DNA of 64,000 nucleotides from an uncultured Fluviicola sp. (GCA_913009205.1 CAJVYC010000001.1:248001-312000), one strand, 5' to 3'; numbered from the stretch's first letter, positions 26,128 through 34,833 are shown. Notes: generated from the letters alone by a model not told the origin. Numbers and translations are program-made.

Positions 26128-27247
26128 TCAATGTCAATTTAACCCCAAGTTCGCTCACAGAGCATTCTTCAACTTGGAAAACTTTACATTCGAGATTACT
26201 TTCAGAGAAAATCTTTTCTACTCGCTCGATGTCTGTATCCGTAACAAGTACTTGTCCAAAAAACTGATCACTGACCAATTTCATCAGACGCTCTACCCTT
26301 GTATGGTCCAATTTATCGAAAATATCATCAAGAAGCAATACGGGCTGAGTATTTAAATGGTTTTTCAGCCATTCGTATTGTGCCAATCGAAGTGCAATTA
26401 TAAACGATTTCTGTTGACCTTGTGAACCAAATTTCTTTACAGGATGGCCTTTAATTTGAAAAACCAAATCATCTCGGTGAACCCCTACGTTTGAATAGCG
26501 CGTGTACGCATCCTTTTTCTCGTATTGCTTAAGCAAGTCAACAAATGGTGCATCTGACAATTGTGATTTATAGACCAAATGAACTTCTTCATCGACATGT
26601 CCAATTGCGTCGTAATGCTTTTGAAAAACAGGGATAAATTCATTTAAAAACGACTTTCTTTTCTCAAAAATATCCAATCCAAGTTCGATCATTTGGTGGT
26701 CCCAAATCTCAATGGACTCACGATCAAACATACGATGCTCAGCCATATTTTTCAGCAAGGCATTCCGCTGCTTGATGACCTTTGCGTATTTTTGAATAGA
26801 ATCAAGATAGCGTCTATCGAACTGAGAAATAATCCCATCCATCCACCGTCTTCTCAGCTCACTACCTTCGGAAATTAAATCCCTGTCGTAAGGTGAAATC
26901 ATTACAGCCGGAAATTGACCAATATGATCCGCAAGTTTTTCGTATTCCTTCTTATTCCGCTTAAAAACCTTTTTTGACCCAACTTTAACCGCACAATGAA
27001 TGGTAATTTTAGCATCATCCTTATGCCATTGTCCTTGAATTGAAAAGAAGGGTTGATCGAATCGAATATTTTGTTTGTCAATAACATTCATGTACGACTT
27101 ACAAATACTCAAATAGTGAACAGCATCAAGGATATTAGTTTTCCCGGCGCCGTTGTTTCCTACGAAGCAATTGATACCGTCAGACAACTGAATTTCGGCT
27201 TCTTCGTAATTCTTAAAATTGATAAGATGTAAGTTCTCTAGATGCAT
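26120..27247 (-). CDS. recF: DNA replication and repair protein RecF
   Basis: A 375-residue SMC-like ATPase that helps load RecA at gaps, working with RecO and RecR. I start it at the ATG at 27247 (HLENLHLINFKNYEEAEIQL); a TTG one codon earlier is possible. Walker A is VGNNGAGKTNILDAV, the signature motif is GSQGQQKSFIIALRLAQ, and Walker B is PVLLLDDIFDKLD. A TAATTTTG box ends five bases before the ATG, suggesting a leaderless transcript. It overlaps the DUF721 gene downstream. Confidence 0.95.
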   Translation of the reverse strand: MHLENLHLINFKNYEEAEIQLSDGINCFVGNNGAGKTNILDAVHYLSICKSYMNVIDKQNIRFDQPFFSIQGQWHKDDAKITIHCAVKVGSKKVFKRNKKEYEKLADHIGQFPAVMISPYDRDLISEGSELRRRWMDGIISQFDRRYLDSIQKYAKVIKQRNALLKNMAEHRMFDRESIEIWDHQMIELGLDIFEKRKSFLNEFIPVFQKHYDAIGHVDEEVHLVYKSQLSDAPFVDLLKQYEKKDAYTRYSNVGVHRDDLVFQIKGHPVKKFGSQGQQKSFIIALRLAQYEWLKNHLNTQPVLLLDDIFDKLDHTRVERLMKLVSDQFFGQVLVTDTDIERVEKIFSESNLECKVFQVEECSVSELGVKLTLNE

Positions 27248-27252
27248 CAAAA

Positions 27253-27260
27253 CAAAATTA
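27253..27260 (-). promoter_or_regulatory. -7 box for recF, leaderless arrangement
   Basis: TAATTTTG on the minus strand, five bases from the ATG at 27247. It diverges from the TPR-protein promoter at 27317-27324. Confidence 0.5.
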
Positions 27261-27316
27261 GTCCATTTTGTTCAATAACTTCTATCAAGTCATACTTCTT
27301 TATCGAAAAAAAAACT

Positions 27317-27324
27317 TATTTTTG
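27317..27324 (+). promoter_or_regulatory. -7 box for the TPR protein-ribH-glmM unit
   Basis: TATTTTTG followed by CAGC, a characteristic Bacteroidota -7 box, 19 bases before the ATG at 27344. The next genes (ribH, glmM) follow closely and may share it. Confidence 0.5.
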
Positions 27325-27343
27325 CAGCGCTTAATTTAGTAAA

Positions 27344-27979
27344 ATGTTAGAAAACTTATCAGGAGAAGAATTAAAGAATCAATTTAAGACGAATAAGACG
27401 CTTAGATTAGTCACAATGATTATTGGTGGCGCCGCAATAGTGGCTTTGGGCTACTTCATATACCTTCAATTTATTTGGTATCCTACAAACGAAGAGTCAA
27501 AAGATAAGTACTGGCCAGGATTGAACCTTGCCGTTACTGATTCTACTGATGCAGCCTTAACAGCGTTGAAACCTGTCAAAGAAAAATACGACGGTTACAT
27601 TGGTGGAGAGATTGCTCAATTCGTTTATGCGCGTCAATTGATGAACAAAGGGGAATACAAAAAAGCAATCGAAGATTTAGAAGGAGTTGATGTTGAAGAC
27701 ACTTATGTTGCTTTGATGGCAATCGGACTTAAAGCAGATTGCCTTTCTGAAATGGGGAAATACACTGAAGCAGCAAATCTTTATTTGGAAGCAGCTAACA
27801 CAATCGATAACGATTTCACTACCCCGTTCTATTTGAAAAAAGCAGCACTTTGTGCTGAAGAAGTGAAAGATTTCAAAATGGCAGCGAAGAGCTATAAACG
27901 AATAAAAGATATGTATCCTCAATTTGCTAACTCAAATAGTATTTACAAGTTCTACGCTAGAGCGAAGAGTCAAATTTAA
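27344..27979 (+). CDS. Membrane-anchored tetratricopeptide-repeat protein (YfgM-like)
   Basis: A 211-residue protein with a cytoplasmic N-terminus, one membrane segment (VTMIIGGAAIVALGYFIYLQ) and a periplasmic C-terminal region of TPR helices (EIAQFVYARQLMNKGEYKKA, LKADCLSEMGKYTEAANLYL, FKMAAKSYKRIKDMYPQFAN). The layout matches the YfgM/TPR_21 group, ancillary to the Sec translocon and periplasmic chaperones, but many unrelated Bacteroidota TPR proteins look alike. It is followed by ribH after 12 bases. Confidence 0.8.
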   Translation: MLENLSGEELKNQFKTNKTLRLVTMIIGGAAIVALGYFIYLQFIWYPTNEESKDKYWPGLNLAVTDSTDAALTALKPVKEKYDGYIGGEIAQFVYARQLMNKGEYKKAIEDLEGVDVEDTYVALMAIGLKADCLSEMGKYTEAANLYLEAANTIDNDFTTPFYLKKAALCAEEVKDFKMAAKSYKRIKDMYPQFANSNSIYKFYARAKSQI

Positions 27980-27991
27980 ATAACATAATCT

Positions 27992-28480
27992 ATGGCTACA
28001 GAAGGTCGTAATTTATCAGAATACAATAAAGAATTTATTCCAAGCGGTGCCGATTTCACGATCGGCATTGTTGTTTCTGAATGGAACCAAAACATAACGT
28101 TGAATTTACTCAAAGGCGCAAAACAAGCCTTGACAGATAACGGCGTTAAAGAAGAAAACATCGTCGTGCGATTCGTTCCTGGTGCTTTCGAACTTCCATT
28201 GGGATGTCAATTTATGTGTGAAAGCGGAACTATTGACGGCGTTGTCGCTATTGGAGCAGTCATCCAAGGCGAAACAAAACACTTTGATTTTGTCTGTGAC
28301 GGAGCAGCACAAGGAATAAAAGACGTTAATCTTAAATACAATATTCCTGTTTCATTTTGTCTTCTCACAGACAATACCTTGCAACAATCCATTGATCGTT
28401 CGGGTGGTAAACACGGGAATAAAGGAATTGAATGCGCAATTGCCTGCATGAAAATGATCGCGCTAAAAAAATCATTCTAA
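27992..28480 (+). CDS. ribH: 6,7-dimethyl-8-ribityllumazine synthase
   Basis: A 162-residue enzyme that condenses 5-amino-6-ribitylaminouracil with 3,4-dihydroxy-2-butanone 4-phosphate in riboflavin synthesis. GIVVSEWNQNITLNLLKGA is the substrate-binding start, VPGAFELPLGCQFM and AIGAVIQGETKHFDFVCDGA contain the phosphate-binding and catalytic His regions, and PVSFCLLTDNTLQQSIDRSG follows. Slightly long at the N-terminus, otherwise canonical. The gene lies between the TPR protein and glmM, not in a riboflavin operon. Confidence 0.95.
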   Translation: MATEGRNLSEYNKEFIPSGADFTIGIVVSEWNQNITLNLLKGAKQALTDNGVKEENIVVRFVPGAFELPLGCQFMCESGTIDGVVAIGAVIQGETKHFDFVCDGAAQGIKDVNLKYNIPVSFCLLTDNTLQQSIDRSGGKHGNKGIECAIACMKMIALKKSF

Positions 28481-28481
28481 C

Positions 28482-29867
28482 ATGACTTTAATAAAATCTA
28501 TTTCAGGAATTCGCGGAACCATCGGAGGTAAAGTGAACGAAGGCCTAACACCTGTCGATGCAGTTAAATTTGCAGCAGCCTTTGGAACTTGGTTAATTCG
28601 ACGCAACCCACATACCAAAGTAAAAGTGGTAATCGGTCGTGATGCTCGCATTTCTGGACAAATGATTTCTGATCTTGTTTCTTCAACGTTGGTTGGATTG
28701 GGGATCGATGTGATTAATTTGGGACTGTCCACTACTCCAACAGTTGAAGTTGCTGTAACAATTGAAGGTGCTCATGGAGGAATCATTCTAACAGCAAGCC
28801 ACAATCCAAAACAATGGAACGCACTTAAGCTATTGAATCAAAAAGGTGAATTCATTTCGGGTAGCGATGGAGAACTTGTATTATCAATTGCAGACAATGA
28901 AGATTTTGATTTCGCCGAAGTGGATGATCTTGGTCACGTAACAAACGATGATTCTTATTTACAAAAACACATTGATGCGATTTTAGCACTTGGTGTGATC
29001 AATAGAAAAGCAATTGCAGCTGCCGATTTTTCTGTCGTTGTCGATGCCGTAAATTCTACAGGCGGAATATTCGTTCCAGCAATTTTGGAAGCTTTAGGAG
29101 TGAAGAATATTACAAAATTATATTGCGACCCAACGGGTGAGTTTCCGCACAATCCAGAACCGCTTCCTGAACATTTACAGGATCTTTCGGCGAAGATTAA
29201 AGAAACAGGCGCAGACGTAGGTTTCACTGTCGATCCAGATGTGGATCGGTTGGCAATGGTTTGTGAGGATGGATCTATGTTTGGCGAAGAATACACGCTC
29301 GTCGCTGTTGCGGATTACGTATTGAGTAAAACGCCAGGCAGTACAGTGTCAAATCTGTCCTCTACAAGAGCTCTAAGAGACGTTACTGAGTCGGTTGGAC
29401 AAACATATTATGCTTCTGCTGTTGGTGAAGTAAACGTCGTTACAAAGATGAAGGCTGAGAATGCTGTTATCGGAGGCGAAGGAAATGGTGGTGTGATATA
29501 TCCCGAACTCCATTATGGACGTGATTCTTTGGTTGGAATTGCTTTGTTCCTATCGCTTCTCGCTGAAAAGAATATGAAAGTTTCTGAATTGAGAGATAGT
29601 TATCCAAAGTACACGATCTCAAAAAATAAGATTCAATTGACTCCAGAAATTGATGTTGATAACGTACTTTCTGAAATGGCCAAGAAGTATGCGCACGAAG
29701 AAGTTGATTCAACGGATGGTGTTAAAATATACATCGGTAAAGAATGGGTGCACTTGCGCAAGAGCAATACGGAGCCAATTATCAGAATCTATTCAGAGAG
29801 CAAATCACTTCATACTGCGAATGAACTTGCAAATCGAATTATTAGTGAGATTAAGGAGTTGATTTAA
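28482..29867 (+). CDS. glmM: Phosphoglucosamine mutase (alpha-D-phosphohexomutase)
   Basis: A 461-residue phosphohexomutase, probably making glucosamine-1-phosphate for UDP-GlcNAc synthesis. The N-terminus KSISGIRGTIGG gives the first domain, TASHNPKQWNALK holds the phosphoserine (Ser106), and DPDVDRLAMV is the metal-binding loop. GEGNGGVIYPELHYGRD matches the sugar-binding loop, and KSNTEPIIRIYSES the phosphate-binding C-terminal domain. It starts one base after the ribH stop. A related enzyme at 49717 has a different substrate loop; this copy has the better GlmM fit. Confidence 0.85.
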   Translation: MTLIKSISGIRGTIGGKVNEGLTPVDAVKFAAAFGTWLIRRNPHTKVKVVIGRDARISGQMISDLVSSTLVGLGIDVINLGLSTTPTVEVAVTIEGAHGGIILTASHNPKQWNALKLLNQKGEFISGSDGELVLSIADNEDFDFAEVDDLGHVTNDDSYLQKHIDAILALGVINRKAIAAADFSVVVDAVNSTGGIFVPAILEALGVKNITKLYCDPTGEFPHNPEPLPEHLQDLSAKIKETGADVGFTVDPDVDRLAMVCEDGSMFGEEYTLVAVADYVLSKTPGSTVSNLSSTRALRDVTESVGQTYYASAVGEVNVVTKMKAENAVIGGEGNGGVIYPELHYGRDSLVGIALFLSLLAEKNMKVSELRDSYPKYTISKNKIQLTPEIDVDNVLSEMAKKYAHEEVDSTDGVKIYIGKEWVHLRKSNTEPIIRIYSESKSLHTANELANRIISEIKELI

Positions 29868-30259
29868 TCGAATCCTGAAGCTTTAGAATTATCGTTTTCC
29901 CAATTTTAAAAGATTCTTCATCCACTGAAACTTTTGATGTTTGCTTTTAAACAAACTTATTCATCGCTCCTGGAGAAAGTTGCATTTCGCAGGTATCTTT
30001 CACCTTTGACTAGAATGAAAATCTGCCCAACTCACTTAGGTATAAAAAATCACCTAAAAAAAACATAAAGCGATTTTAATCAACCTTTAACATTATACAA
30101 TTAAGTATTTACACTTAATTTTTCAGGGTTGAATTTTATAAAACATGATCCCCATCGCATTCGGTTTCGTTTTTTTTGATTACCAATCACTTCATGGGAA
30201 TCAGAACTGCAGCTTACTAAAAGAAGCAGACCGAGAAAATTAAAAATGACTTTATTCAT
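29864..30259 (-). pseudogene. Decayed small lipoprotein gene between glmM and ispH
   Basis: About 520 bases here lack an intact gene. On the minus strand an ATG at 30259 starts a lipoprotein signal, MNKVIFNFLGLLLLVSCSSD (lipobox LVSC). Open to 30101 in that frame, it changes character at a run of eight A; dropping one A gives GNQKNETECDGDHVL and a stop. Further down, FLGDFLYLSELGRFSF, TAG, SKVKDTCEMQLSPGAMNKFV, TAA, KQTSKVSVDEESFKIGKTII, LKLQDSIKSTP reads as protein in one frame and ends within the last bases of glmM. I infer one lipoprotein gene of roughly 130 codons broken by a shift and stops. The first 52 codons could instead be a small intact lipoprotein. Confidence 0.4.
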
Positions 30260-30372
30260 AGTTGAATTACGTTTGACTAAAATAGCGTTCCTTTTCTCTT
30301 TCTCCTATTTCCTTAACTTGAGATATGAAGATTTCTTTTCGATTCCTTCCGCCTGATTCTTATTCCTTTTCT

Positions 30373-30380
30373 TATTTTTG
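30373..30380 (+). promoter_or_regulatory. -7 box for ispH, leaderless arrangement
   Basis: TATTTTTG ends six bases before the ATG at 30387. It would start the ispH-cyclase-adenosyltransferase transcript at about the start codon. Confidence 0.45.
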
Positions 30381-30386
30381 ATATTG

Positions 30387-31598
30387 ATGAAGAAATTCAA
30401 GATTCCAGAGTTTTACAACTCTCCTATAATTAGTAAAGTCAAAGCGAAAAGAAAGCTAGACGACCCGCGTAAAAAAGATTTCACGCCAAGCATTCTTGAC
30501 TTTGGAAATATTGAATTCATTATTAGCCGCCATTTTGGATTTTGCTATGGCGTTGAAAATGCAATTGAAAAATCATACAAAGCAATAACAGAAAATCCTG
30601 GCAAGAATATTTATTTACTCAGTGAGATGATTCACAATCCAGAAGTCAATCAAGATTTATTGGATCAAGGATTGAAGTTTATTCAAGATACACATGGGAA
30701 TCAACTAATCGATTGGGACACCATTGATTCAGATGACATAGTAATCATCCCAGCATTTGGAACAACAATTGAAACAGAAAAATTACTGATTAACAAAGAC
30801 ATTAATATAGCTAAATACAATACGACGTGCCCTTTTGTAGAGAAAGTTTGGAACCGCTCAGCATCTCTGGGAAAAAGCGATCACACGATTATTATTCATG
30901 GAAAGAACAGCCACGAAGAAACAAAAGCGACGTTTTCACACAGTAAAGAAAACTCTCCTTCAATAGTAATCAAGGACATCAATGAGGCAGGAATAATTGC
31001 CAATTATATTCTTGGAAAAATTTCAAGTGATGAGTTATTAAGAAGATTCATGGGAAAGATCTCAGACGAATTTAATCCAGAAAAGGATTTGAATAAAATC
31101 GGCGTGGTGAATCAAACCACCATGCTAGCAACAGAAACGCAAGAAATTGCTGACTTTCTAAAAAACACAATGATTGAAAAGCACAGTAGCAAATCGCTAA
31201 AGGAACATTTTGCGGATAACCGCGACACATTGTGCTATGCAACGAATGACAATCAATCGGCAACAATTGAACTGTTGAATATTGAAGCAGATTTGGCAAT
31301 CGTTGTTGGAGGTTACAACAGCAGCAATACAACACATTTGGTTGAATTACTTGAACCAAATTTTAAAACTTTTTTTATAAAAACGAAGGATGAAATAATT
31401 GATTCAGATCAAATTCGATCGTTCAACATCCATTCAAAGAATATTGAAGAACATTCTACGTTCCTACCAAAGAAAGAAAAAACAAGAATAATTATAACAT
31501 CAGGTGCTTCTTGTCCTGACGCGGCAGTTGATGCCGTAATTCAACGTATATTAGACCTCAATAATTCTCCCATTTCAATCAACGACATTCAGTTTTAG
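30387..31598 (+). CDS. ispH: 4-hydroxy-3-methylbut-2-enyl diphosphate reductase
   Basis: A 403-residue iron-sulfur enzyme, the last step of the MEP isoprenoid pathway, giving IPP and DMAPP. I start it at ATG 30387 (KKFKIPEFYNSPII) rather than at the TTG three codons upstream. The three cluster cysteines are Cys53 (RHFGFCYGVENAI), Cys148 (NTTCPFVEKVW) and Cys283 (RDTLCYATNDNQ). HGKNSHEE, VVNQTTMLATET, VVGGYNSSNTTHL and ITSGASCPDAAVD are also conserved. At about 400 residues it is the long form, with a 40-residue N-terminal extension and an internal insert near 195-235. The next gene starts inside its stop codon. Confidence 0.95.
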   Translation: MKKFKIPEFYNSPIISKVKAKRKLDDPRKKDFTPSILDFGNIEFIISRHFGFCYGVENAIEKSYKAITENPGKNIYLLSEMIHNPEVNQDLLDQGLKFIQDTHGNQLIDWDTIDSDDIVIIPAFGTTIETEKLLINKDINIAKYNTTCPFVEKVWNRSASLGKSDHTIIIHGKNSHEETKATFSHSKENSPSIVIKDINEAGIIANYILGKISSDELLRRFMGKISDEFNPEKDLNKIGVVNQTTMLATETQEIADFLKNTMIEKHSSKSLKEHFADNRDTLCYATNDNQSATIELLNIEADLAIVVGGYNSSNTTHLVELLEPNFKTFFIKTKDEIIDSDQIRSFNIHSKNIEEHSTFLPKKEKTRIIITSGASCPDAAVDAVIQRILDLNNSPISINDIQF

Positions 31599-33301
31599 TG
31601 GAAAAATTTATTAACATATTAATTATTGACTCTGACCCAAAAGTTCGCATTGAGCTTAAGGAGATTCTTTCTGGTGGAGGAAATAATGTTCTACTTGCTG
31701 AAACAATCAAAGACGCTCTACCAATCATTGAAAAAAAGGAAATTGGAATTTACTTAATCAATATTGATGAACCTGAAAATGGCTTATCGAATATCTCTTC
31801 CATACATGATATAAGTATTTTCAAAAATAATTACATCATCATTATTACCAAAGATGATCGTCCTGGCGTGAAACTTGTGCGGGGAATGAATCAAGGAGCA
31901 GTTGATTATTTGACCTTCCCTTTGAGTCCAAATTTAGTCCGTTCCAAAATTGATGTGTACAAATCATTGTTCTATAAGGATCAACGAATTGTTCAATTAT
32001 TGAGTAATATTTTTCCTGACACTATTTTGCAGGAACTGAGTAACAACAACAAATTTTCACCGAAAAGGGTTGAAAATGGCGTAGTTCTATTCACAGATTT
32101 CGTTGATTTCTCATCAAAAGCGAAGAAGGTTAAGCCACTGCACTTACTATGGAAACTGGAAAAATATTTCACGAAATTCGACGAGATTATTGAGAAGTAC
32201 AATTTAGAAAAAATAAAAACAATTGGTGATGCTTATATGGCATTATCAGGAGTTACCGAGAACAAACCAAAATCAGCAGTGCGAGCTTGTTTGGCCGCAA
32301 TTGAAATTCGAGAATTCATGCGCAAGGAACGCGATATTGCCATTGCTATGAAAAAAGATTTCTGGCAAATTAGAATTGGACTCCATATGGGGCCCCTTGT
32401 CGCAGGGATTATTGGAACGTCAAAATTCAGCTTCGATGTCTGGGGTGACACCGTAAATATAGCATCCCGAGCAGAAAATGCTTCGAAACGAGGATATATA
32501 ACCATCACCTCAACCATAGAGGACAATGTAAATAAGTATTTCAATTCGCATTCACGAGGCGAAATTGAAATCCACAAACGAGGCGGAAGTATTGAAATGT
32601 TTTATTTAGACAATATGAAACAACAATACTCATTGGGTCGAGAGGGTACTTATGCAAATGGCTTATTGAGAAGTATCTGTGACCTTCCATCTATGGATTT
32701 TGATCAGATGCGTGTGCATATATTAAATCGTCTTAAATCATTGCTTCCGGAGTCCATATCTTACCATGACTTGCCACACACCTTAAATGTTGAAAAGGCT
32801 GCGATTCGATATGCCAATCTCGAGGGCGTAAAAGGAGAAGAATTAATTATGCTCAAAACCGCTGTCCTTTTCCACGACTCAGGGTTTATTAGTCATTACC
32901 ACAGCAACGAGGAGTTTGGAGCTACGATTGCAGAATCAATGTTACCACGATTTGGATATTCGGATGTTCAAATTCAAATCATTAAGAAAATTATATTGGC
33001 TACTAAATTTGAAATTAAGCCTGTAACATTGCTGGAAGAGATAATGAGTGATGCTGATCATGACTACCTTGGCCGTCCTGATTATTTGAGTATTTCCAAA
33101 AAATTACGCCAAGAAATGTCAGATTTCGGAAGAGATTTTGAAGATATTGAATGGCTGGATTTTCAAATTAACTTCTTGGAGAATGGACATAATTACCATA
33201 CTGAAACAGCAAAGAATATAAGAAATCAAGGAAAAAAAGCCCGTGTTATTGATCTAAAATTGAGACGCAACAAATTAATTGAAGCAGAAAAAGAAAAATG
33301 A
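31598..33301 (+). CDS. Degenerate receiver - class III adenylate cyclase - HD domain fusion
   Basis: A 567-residue signalling protein. Residues 5-125 form a receiver-like domain (NILIIDSDPKVRIELKEILS), but the phospho-acceptor position is Asn55 (LINIDEP) and the conserved Lys is Phe107 (YLTFP), so it probably cannot be phosphorylated normally. Residues about 160-320 are a class III cyclase with metal Asp167 and Asp211, substrate-selecting Lys207 (EKIKTIGDAYMA) and Asp280 (FDVWGDTVNIASR), Asn287 and Arg291. This is the ATP-specific set, so cAMP is the likely product. Residues about 385-490 are an HD domain (His394, His426-Asp427, DADHD 485-489), possibly hydrolysing a nucleotide. The GTG start overlaps the ispH stop by one base; the next ATG overlaps its own stop by four. 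Confidence 0.88.
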   Translation: MEKFINILIIDSDPKVRIELKEILSGGGNNVLLAETIKDALPIIEKKEIGIYLINIDEPENGLSNISSIHDISIFKNNYIIIITKDDRPGVKLVRGMNQGAVDYLTFPLSPNLVRSKIDVYKSLFYKDQRIVQLLSNIFPDTILQELSNNNKFSPKRVENGVVLFTDFVDFSSKAKKVKPLHLLWKLEKYFTKFDEIIEKYNLEKIKTIGDAYMALSGVTENKPKSAVRACLAAIEIREFMRKERDIAIAMKKDFWQIRIGLHMGPLVAGIIGTSKFSFDVWGDTVNIASRAENASKRGYITITSTIEDNVNKYFNSHSRGEIEIHKRGGSIEMFYLDNMKQQYSLGREGTYANGLLRSICDLPSMDFDQMRVHILNRLKSLLPESISYHDLPHTLNVEKAAIRYANLEGVKGEELIMLKTAVLFHDSGFISHYHSNEEFGATIAESMLPRFGYSDVQIQIIKKIILATKFEIKPVTLLEEIMSDADHDYLGRPDYLSISKKLRQEMSDFGRDFEDIEWLDFQINFLENGHNYHTETAKNIRNQGKKARVIDLKLRRNKLIEAEKEK

Positions 33302-33846
33302 AGGTTTATACAAAAAAAGGAGATTCAGGAACAACCCAACTCATAGGAGGAACAAGGGTAGTAAAGAGCTCAATGCGAATTGAAGCTTATGGAACTGTTG
33401 ACGAACTAAATTCTTATTTAGGATTAATCAGAGACCAATCGATTAAAGAATCTCAAGCGGAACAGCTTCTTGAAATTCAAGATCGTTTATTCACAATGGG
33501 TTCACTTTTAGCAACGGATCCCAAAGGAACAAAGATGAAACTGCCTCAATTGCAGGATTCAGACATCGAAAGCCTTGAGAATTGGATCGACGAAATGGAA
33601 GAAACATTAGAACCTATGACAAGCTTCGTTCTTCCTGGAGGACACACTGCAGTATCATTTTGCCACATTGCACGATGTGTATGTAGACGCGCAGAACGAA
33701 TCGTAGTTGACTTAAATGAGAATGAAAAAATTGAGCCTATCATTCTCACATATTTGAATCGTCTAAGCGATTATATGTTTGTATTAAGTCGAAAGCTTAC
33801 GCTCGATTTAAAAGCGAACGAAATCCCCTGGAAGCCAAGGATGTAA
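33298..33846 (+). CDS. Cob(I)alamin adenosyltransferase, PduO type
   Basis: A 182-residue enzyme that makes adenosylcobalamin from ATP and cob(I)alamin. The N-terminus VYTKKGDSGTTQLIGGTRV is the ATP-binding signature. EAYGTVDELNSYLGLIRD and the helix FVLPGGHTAVSFCHIARCVC-RRAER carry the conserved Arg and Cys region, and LNRLSDYMFVLSRKL closes the fold. Full length for the PduO type. The ATGA overlap with the cyclase gene implies translational coupling. No other cobalamin gene lies in the window. Confidence 0.93.
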   Translation: MKVYTKKGDSGTTQLIGGTRVVKSSMRIEAYGTVDELNSYLGLIRDQSIKESQAEQLLEIQDRLFTMGSLLATDPKGTKMKLPQLQDSDIESLENWIDEMEETLEPMTSFVLPGGHTAVSFCHIARCVCRRAERIVVDLNENEKIEPIILTYLNRLSDYMFVLSRKLTLDLKANEIPWKPRM

Positions 33847-33888
33847 GATTAATAAGTTATTCGCGTAAATAATAAACTGCACTGTTAA

Positions 33889-33919
33889 TTTGGAATTAAA
33901 AGAATAAAAATTACATTTG
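33889..33919 (+). promoter_or_regulatory. Complete -33/-7 promoter for the DUF2795 gene
   Basis: TTTG (33889-33892), 19 bases, then TACATTTG (33912-33919), followed by CGCC: the full Bacteroidota promoter layout. The ATG is 28 bases further on, and a purine-rich GGAAGAGG lies 6-13 bases before it. Confidence 0.7.
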
Positions 33920-33947
33920 CGCCAAACAACAACAAAGGAAGAGGATT

Positions 33948-34169
33948 ATGTACTGGACTTTAGAATTAGCGTCATATTTAGAAGATGCACCATGGCCTGC
34001 AGCAAAAGATGAATTAATTGACTTTGCAATTAGGAATGGAGCACCTCTTGAAGTAGTTGAGAATCTCCAAGCATTAGAAGACGAAGGTGAGACATATGAA
34101 AGTATTGAAGAGATCTGGCCCGACTATCCGTCGCGAGAAGATTTTCTCTTTAACGAAGATGAATATTAA
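33948..34169 (+). CDS. DUF2795 small protein
   Basis: A 73-residue acidic protein of the DUF2795 family. The pattern SYLEDAPWPAAKDELIDFAI, RNGAPLEVVENLQALED and DYPSREDFLFNEDEY is characteristic. The function is unknown; the fold is a small helical bundle. It has its own promoter (33889-33919) and terminator (34178-34211), so it is an independent transcription unit and probably well expressed. Confidence 0.9.
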   Translation: MYWTLELASYLEDAPWPAAKDELIDFAIRNGAPLEVVENLQALEDEGETYESIEEIWPDYPSREDFLFNEDEY

Positions 34170-34177
34170 AATGACAT

Positions 34178-34211
34178 TCCTCTTGGCTTAGCTAAGAGGG
34201 ATTTTTTTTTG
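34178..34211 (+). terminator. Rho-independent terminator after the DUF2795 gene
   Basis: CCTCTT-GGCTTAGCT-AAGAGG stem-loop followed by GATTTTTTTTTT. It is the clearest intrinsic terminator in the window, nine bases past the stop codon. Confidence 0.85.
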
Positions 34212-34248
34212 CACCTTAGATTAAATCAGCATTACGCCGCGTCGCAAT

Positions 34249-34833
34249 ATGAACTTTCTAGGACACCTCTTTTTCTCGAACAATGATCCTCAATTGATGT
34301 ACGCCAATCTTCTTGGCGATTCAGTTAAAGGCAAAGATTATTCCCATTTACCTCAGAAAATTCAAGACGGCGTTAAGCTTCACAGAACGATTGACAATTA
34401 TATTGATACGCATCCTGTCGTTCTAGAATTACTTCGTGAGTTGTACAAACCTCTCCCAAAAATATCTGGAGTTGCCGTTGATCTCTATTTTGACCACCTG
34501 CTTGCTAGAAACTGGAGTTCCTTTCATGAGAAAAGTTTGAAAGAATTTGTCAAAGACTTTTACGCAATTGAATTTAAAACACCGGAACAATATTCCTACC
34601 GATTTGATTTCATGATTGGCAAAATGAAAGAGTTTGATTGGTTATATGAATATCGAAACCATTCCGGATTAACACAGGCTTGCTTAGGACTTTCTCGTAG
34701 AATCTCATTCGAAAATGTATTGGCCAAAGCTCCTGAAATCTTCCTAGAATGTGAAGAATCTATTGAGCTGGCCTTCAACAGATTTATGTCCGATGCCATC
34801 CCGTTTTTTGAAAGCTATTTTAAGGAAAATTAG
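34249..34833 (+). CDS. Acyl carrier protein phosphodiesterase-like protein (AcpH, DUF479)
   Basis: A 194-residue HD-superfamily protein of the AcpH group, which removes the 4'-phosphopantetheine arm from acyl carrier protein. The signature is MNFLGHLFFSNNDPQLMYAN, LLGDSVKG, LHRTIDNYIDTHPVV and AVDLYFDHLLARNW. The metal-binding Asp and His positions of the family are present (GD, HRxID, DH). Length matches E. coli AcpH (193). Confidence 0.88.
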   Translation: MNFLGHLFFSNNDPQLMYANLLGDSVKGKDYSHLPQKIQDGVKLHRTIDNYIDTHPVVLELLRELYKPLPKISGVAVDLYFDHLLARNWSSFHEKSLKEFVKDFYAIEFKTPEQYSYRFDFMIGKMKEFDWLYEYRNHSGLTQACLGLSRRISFENVLAKAPEIFLECEESIELAFNRFMSDAIPFFESYFKEN

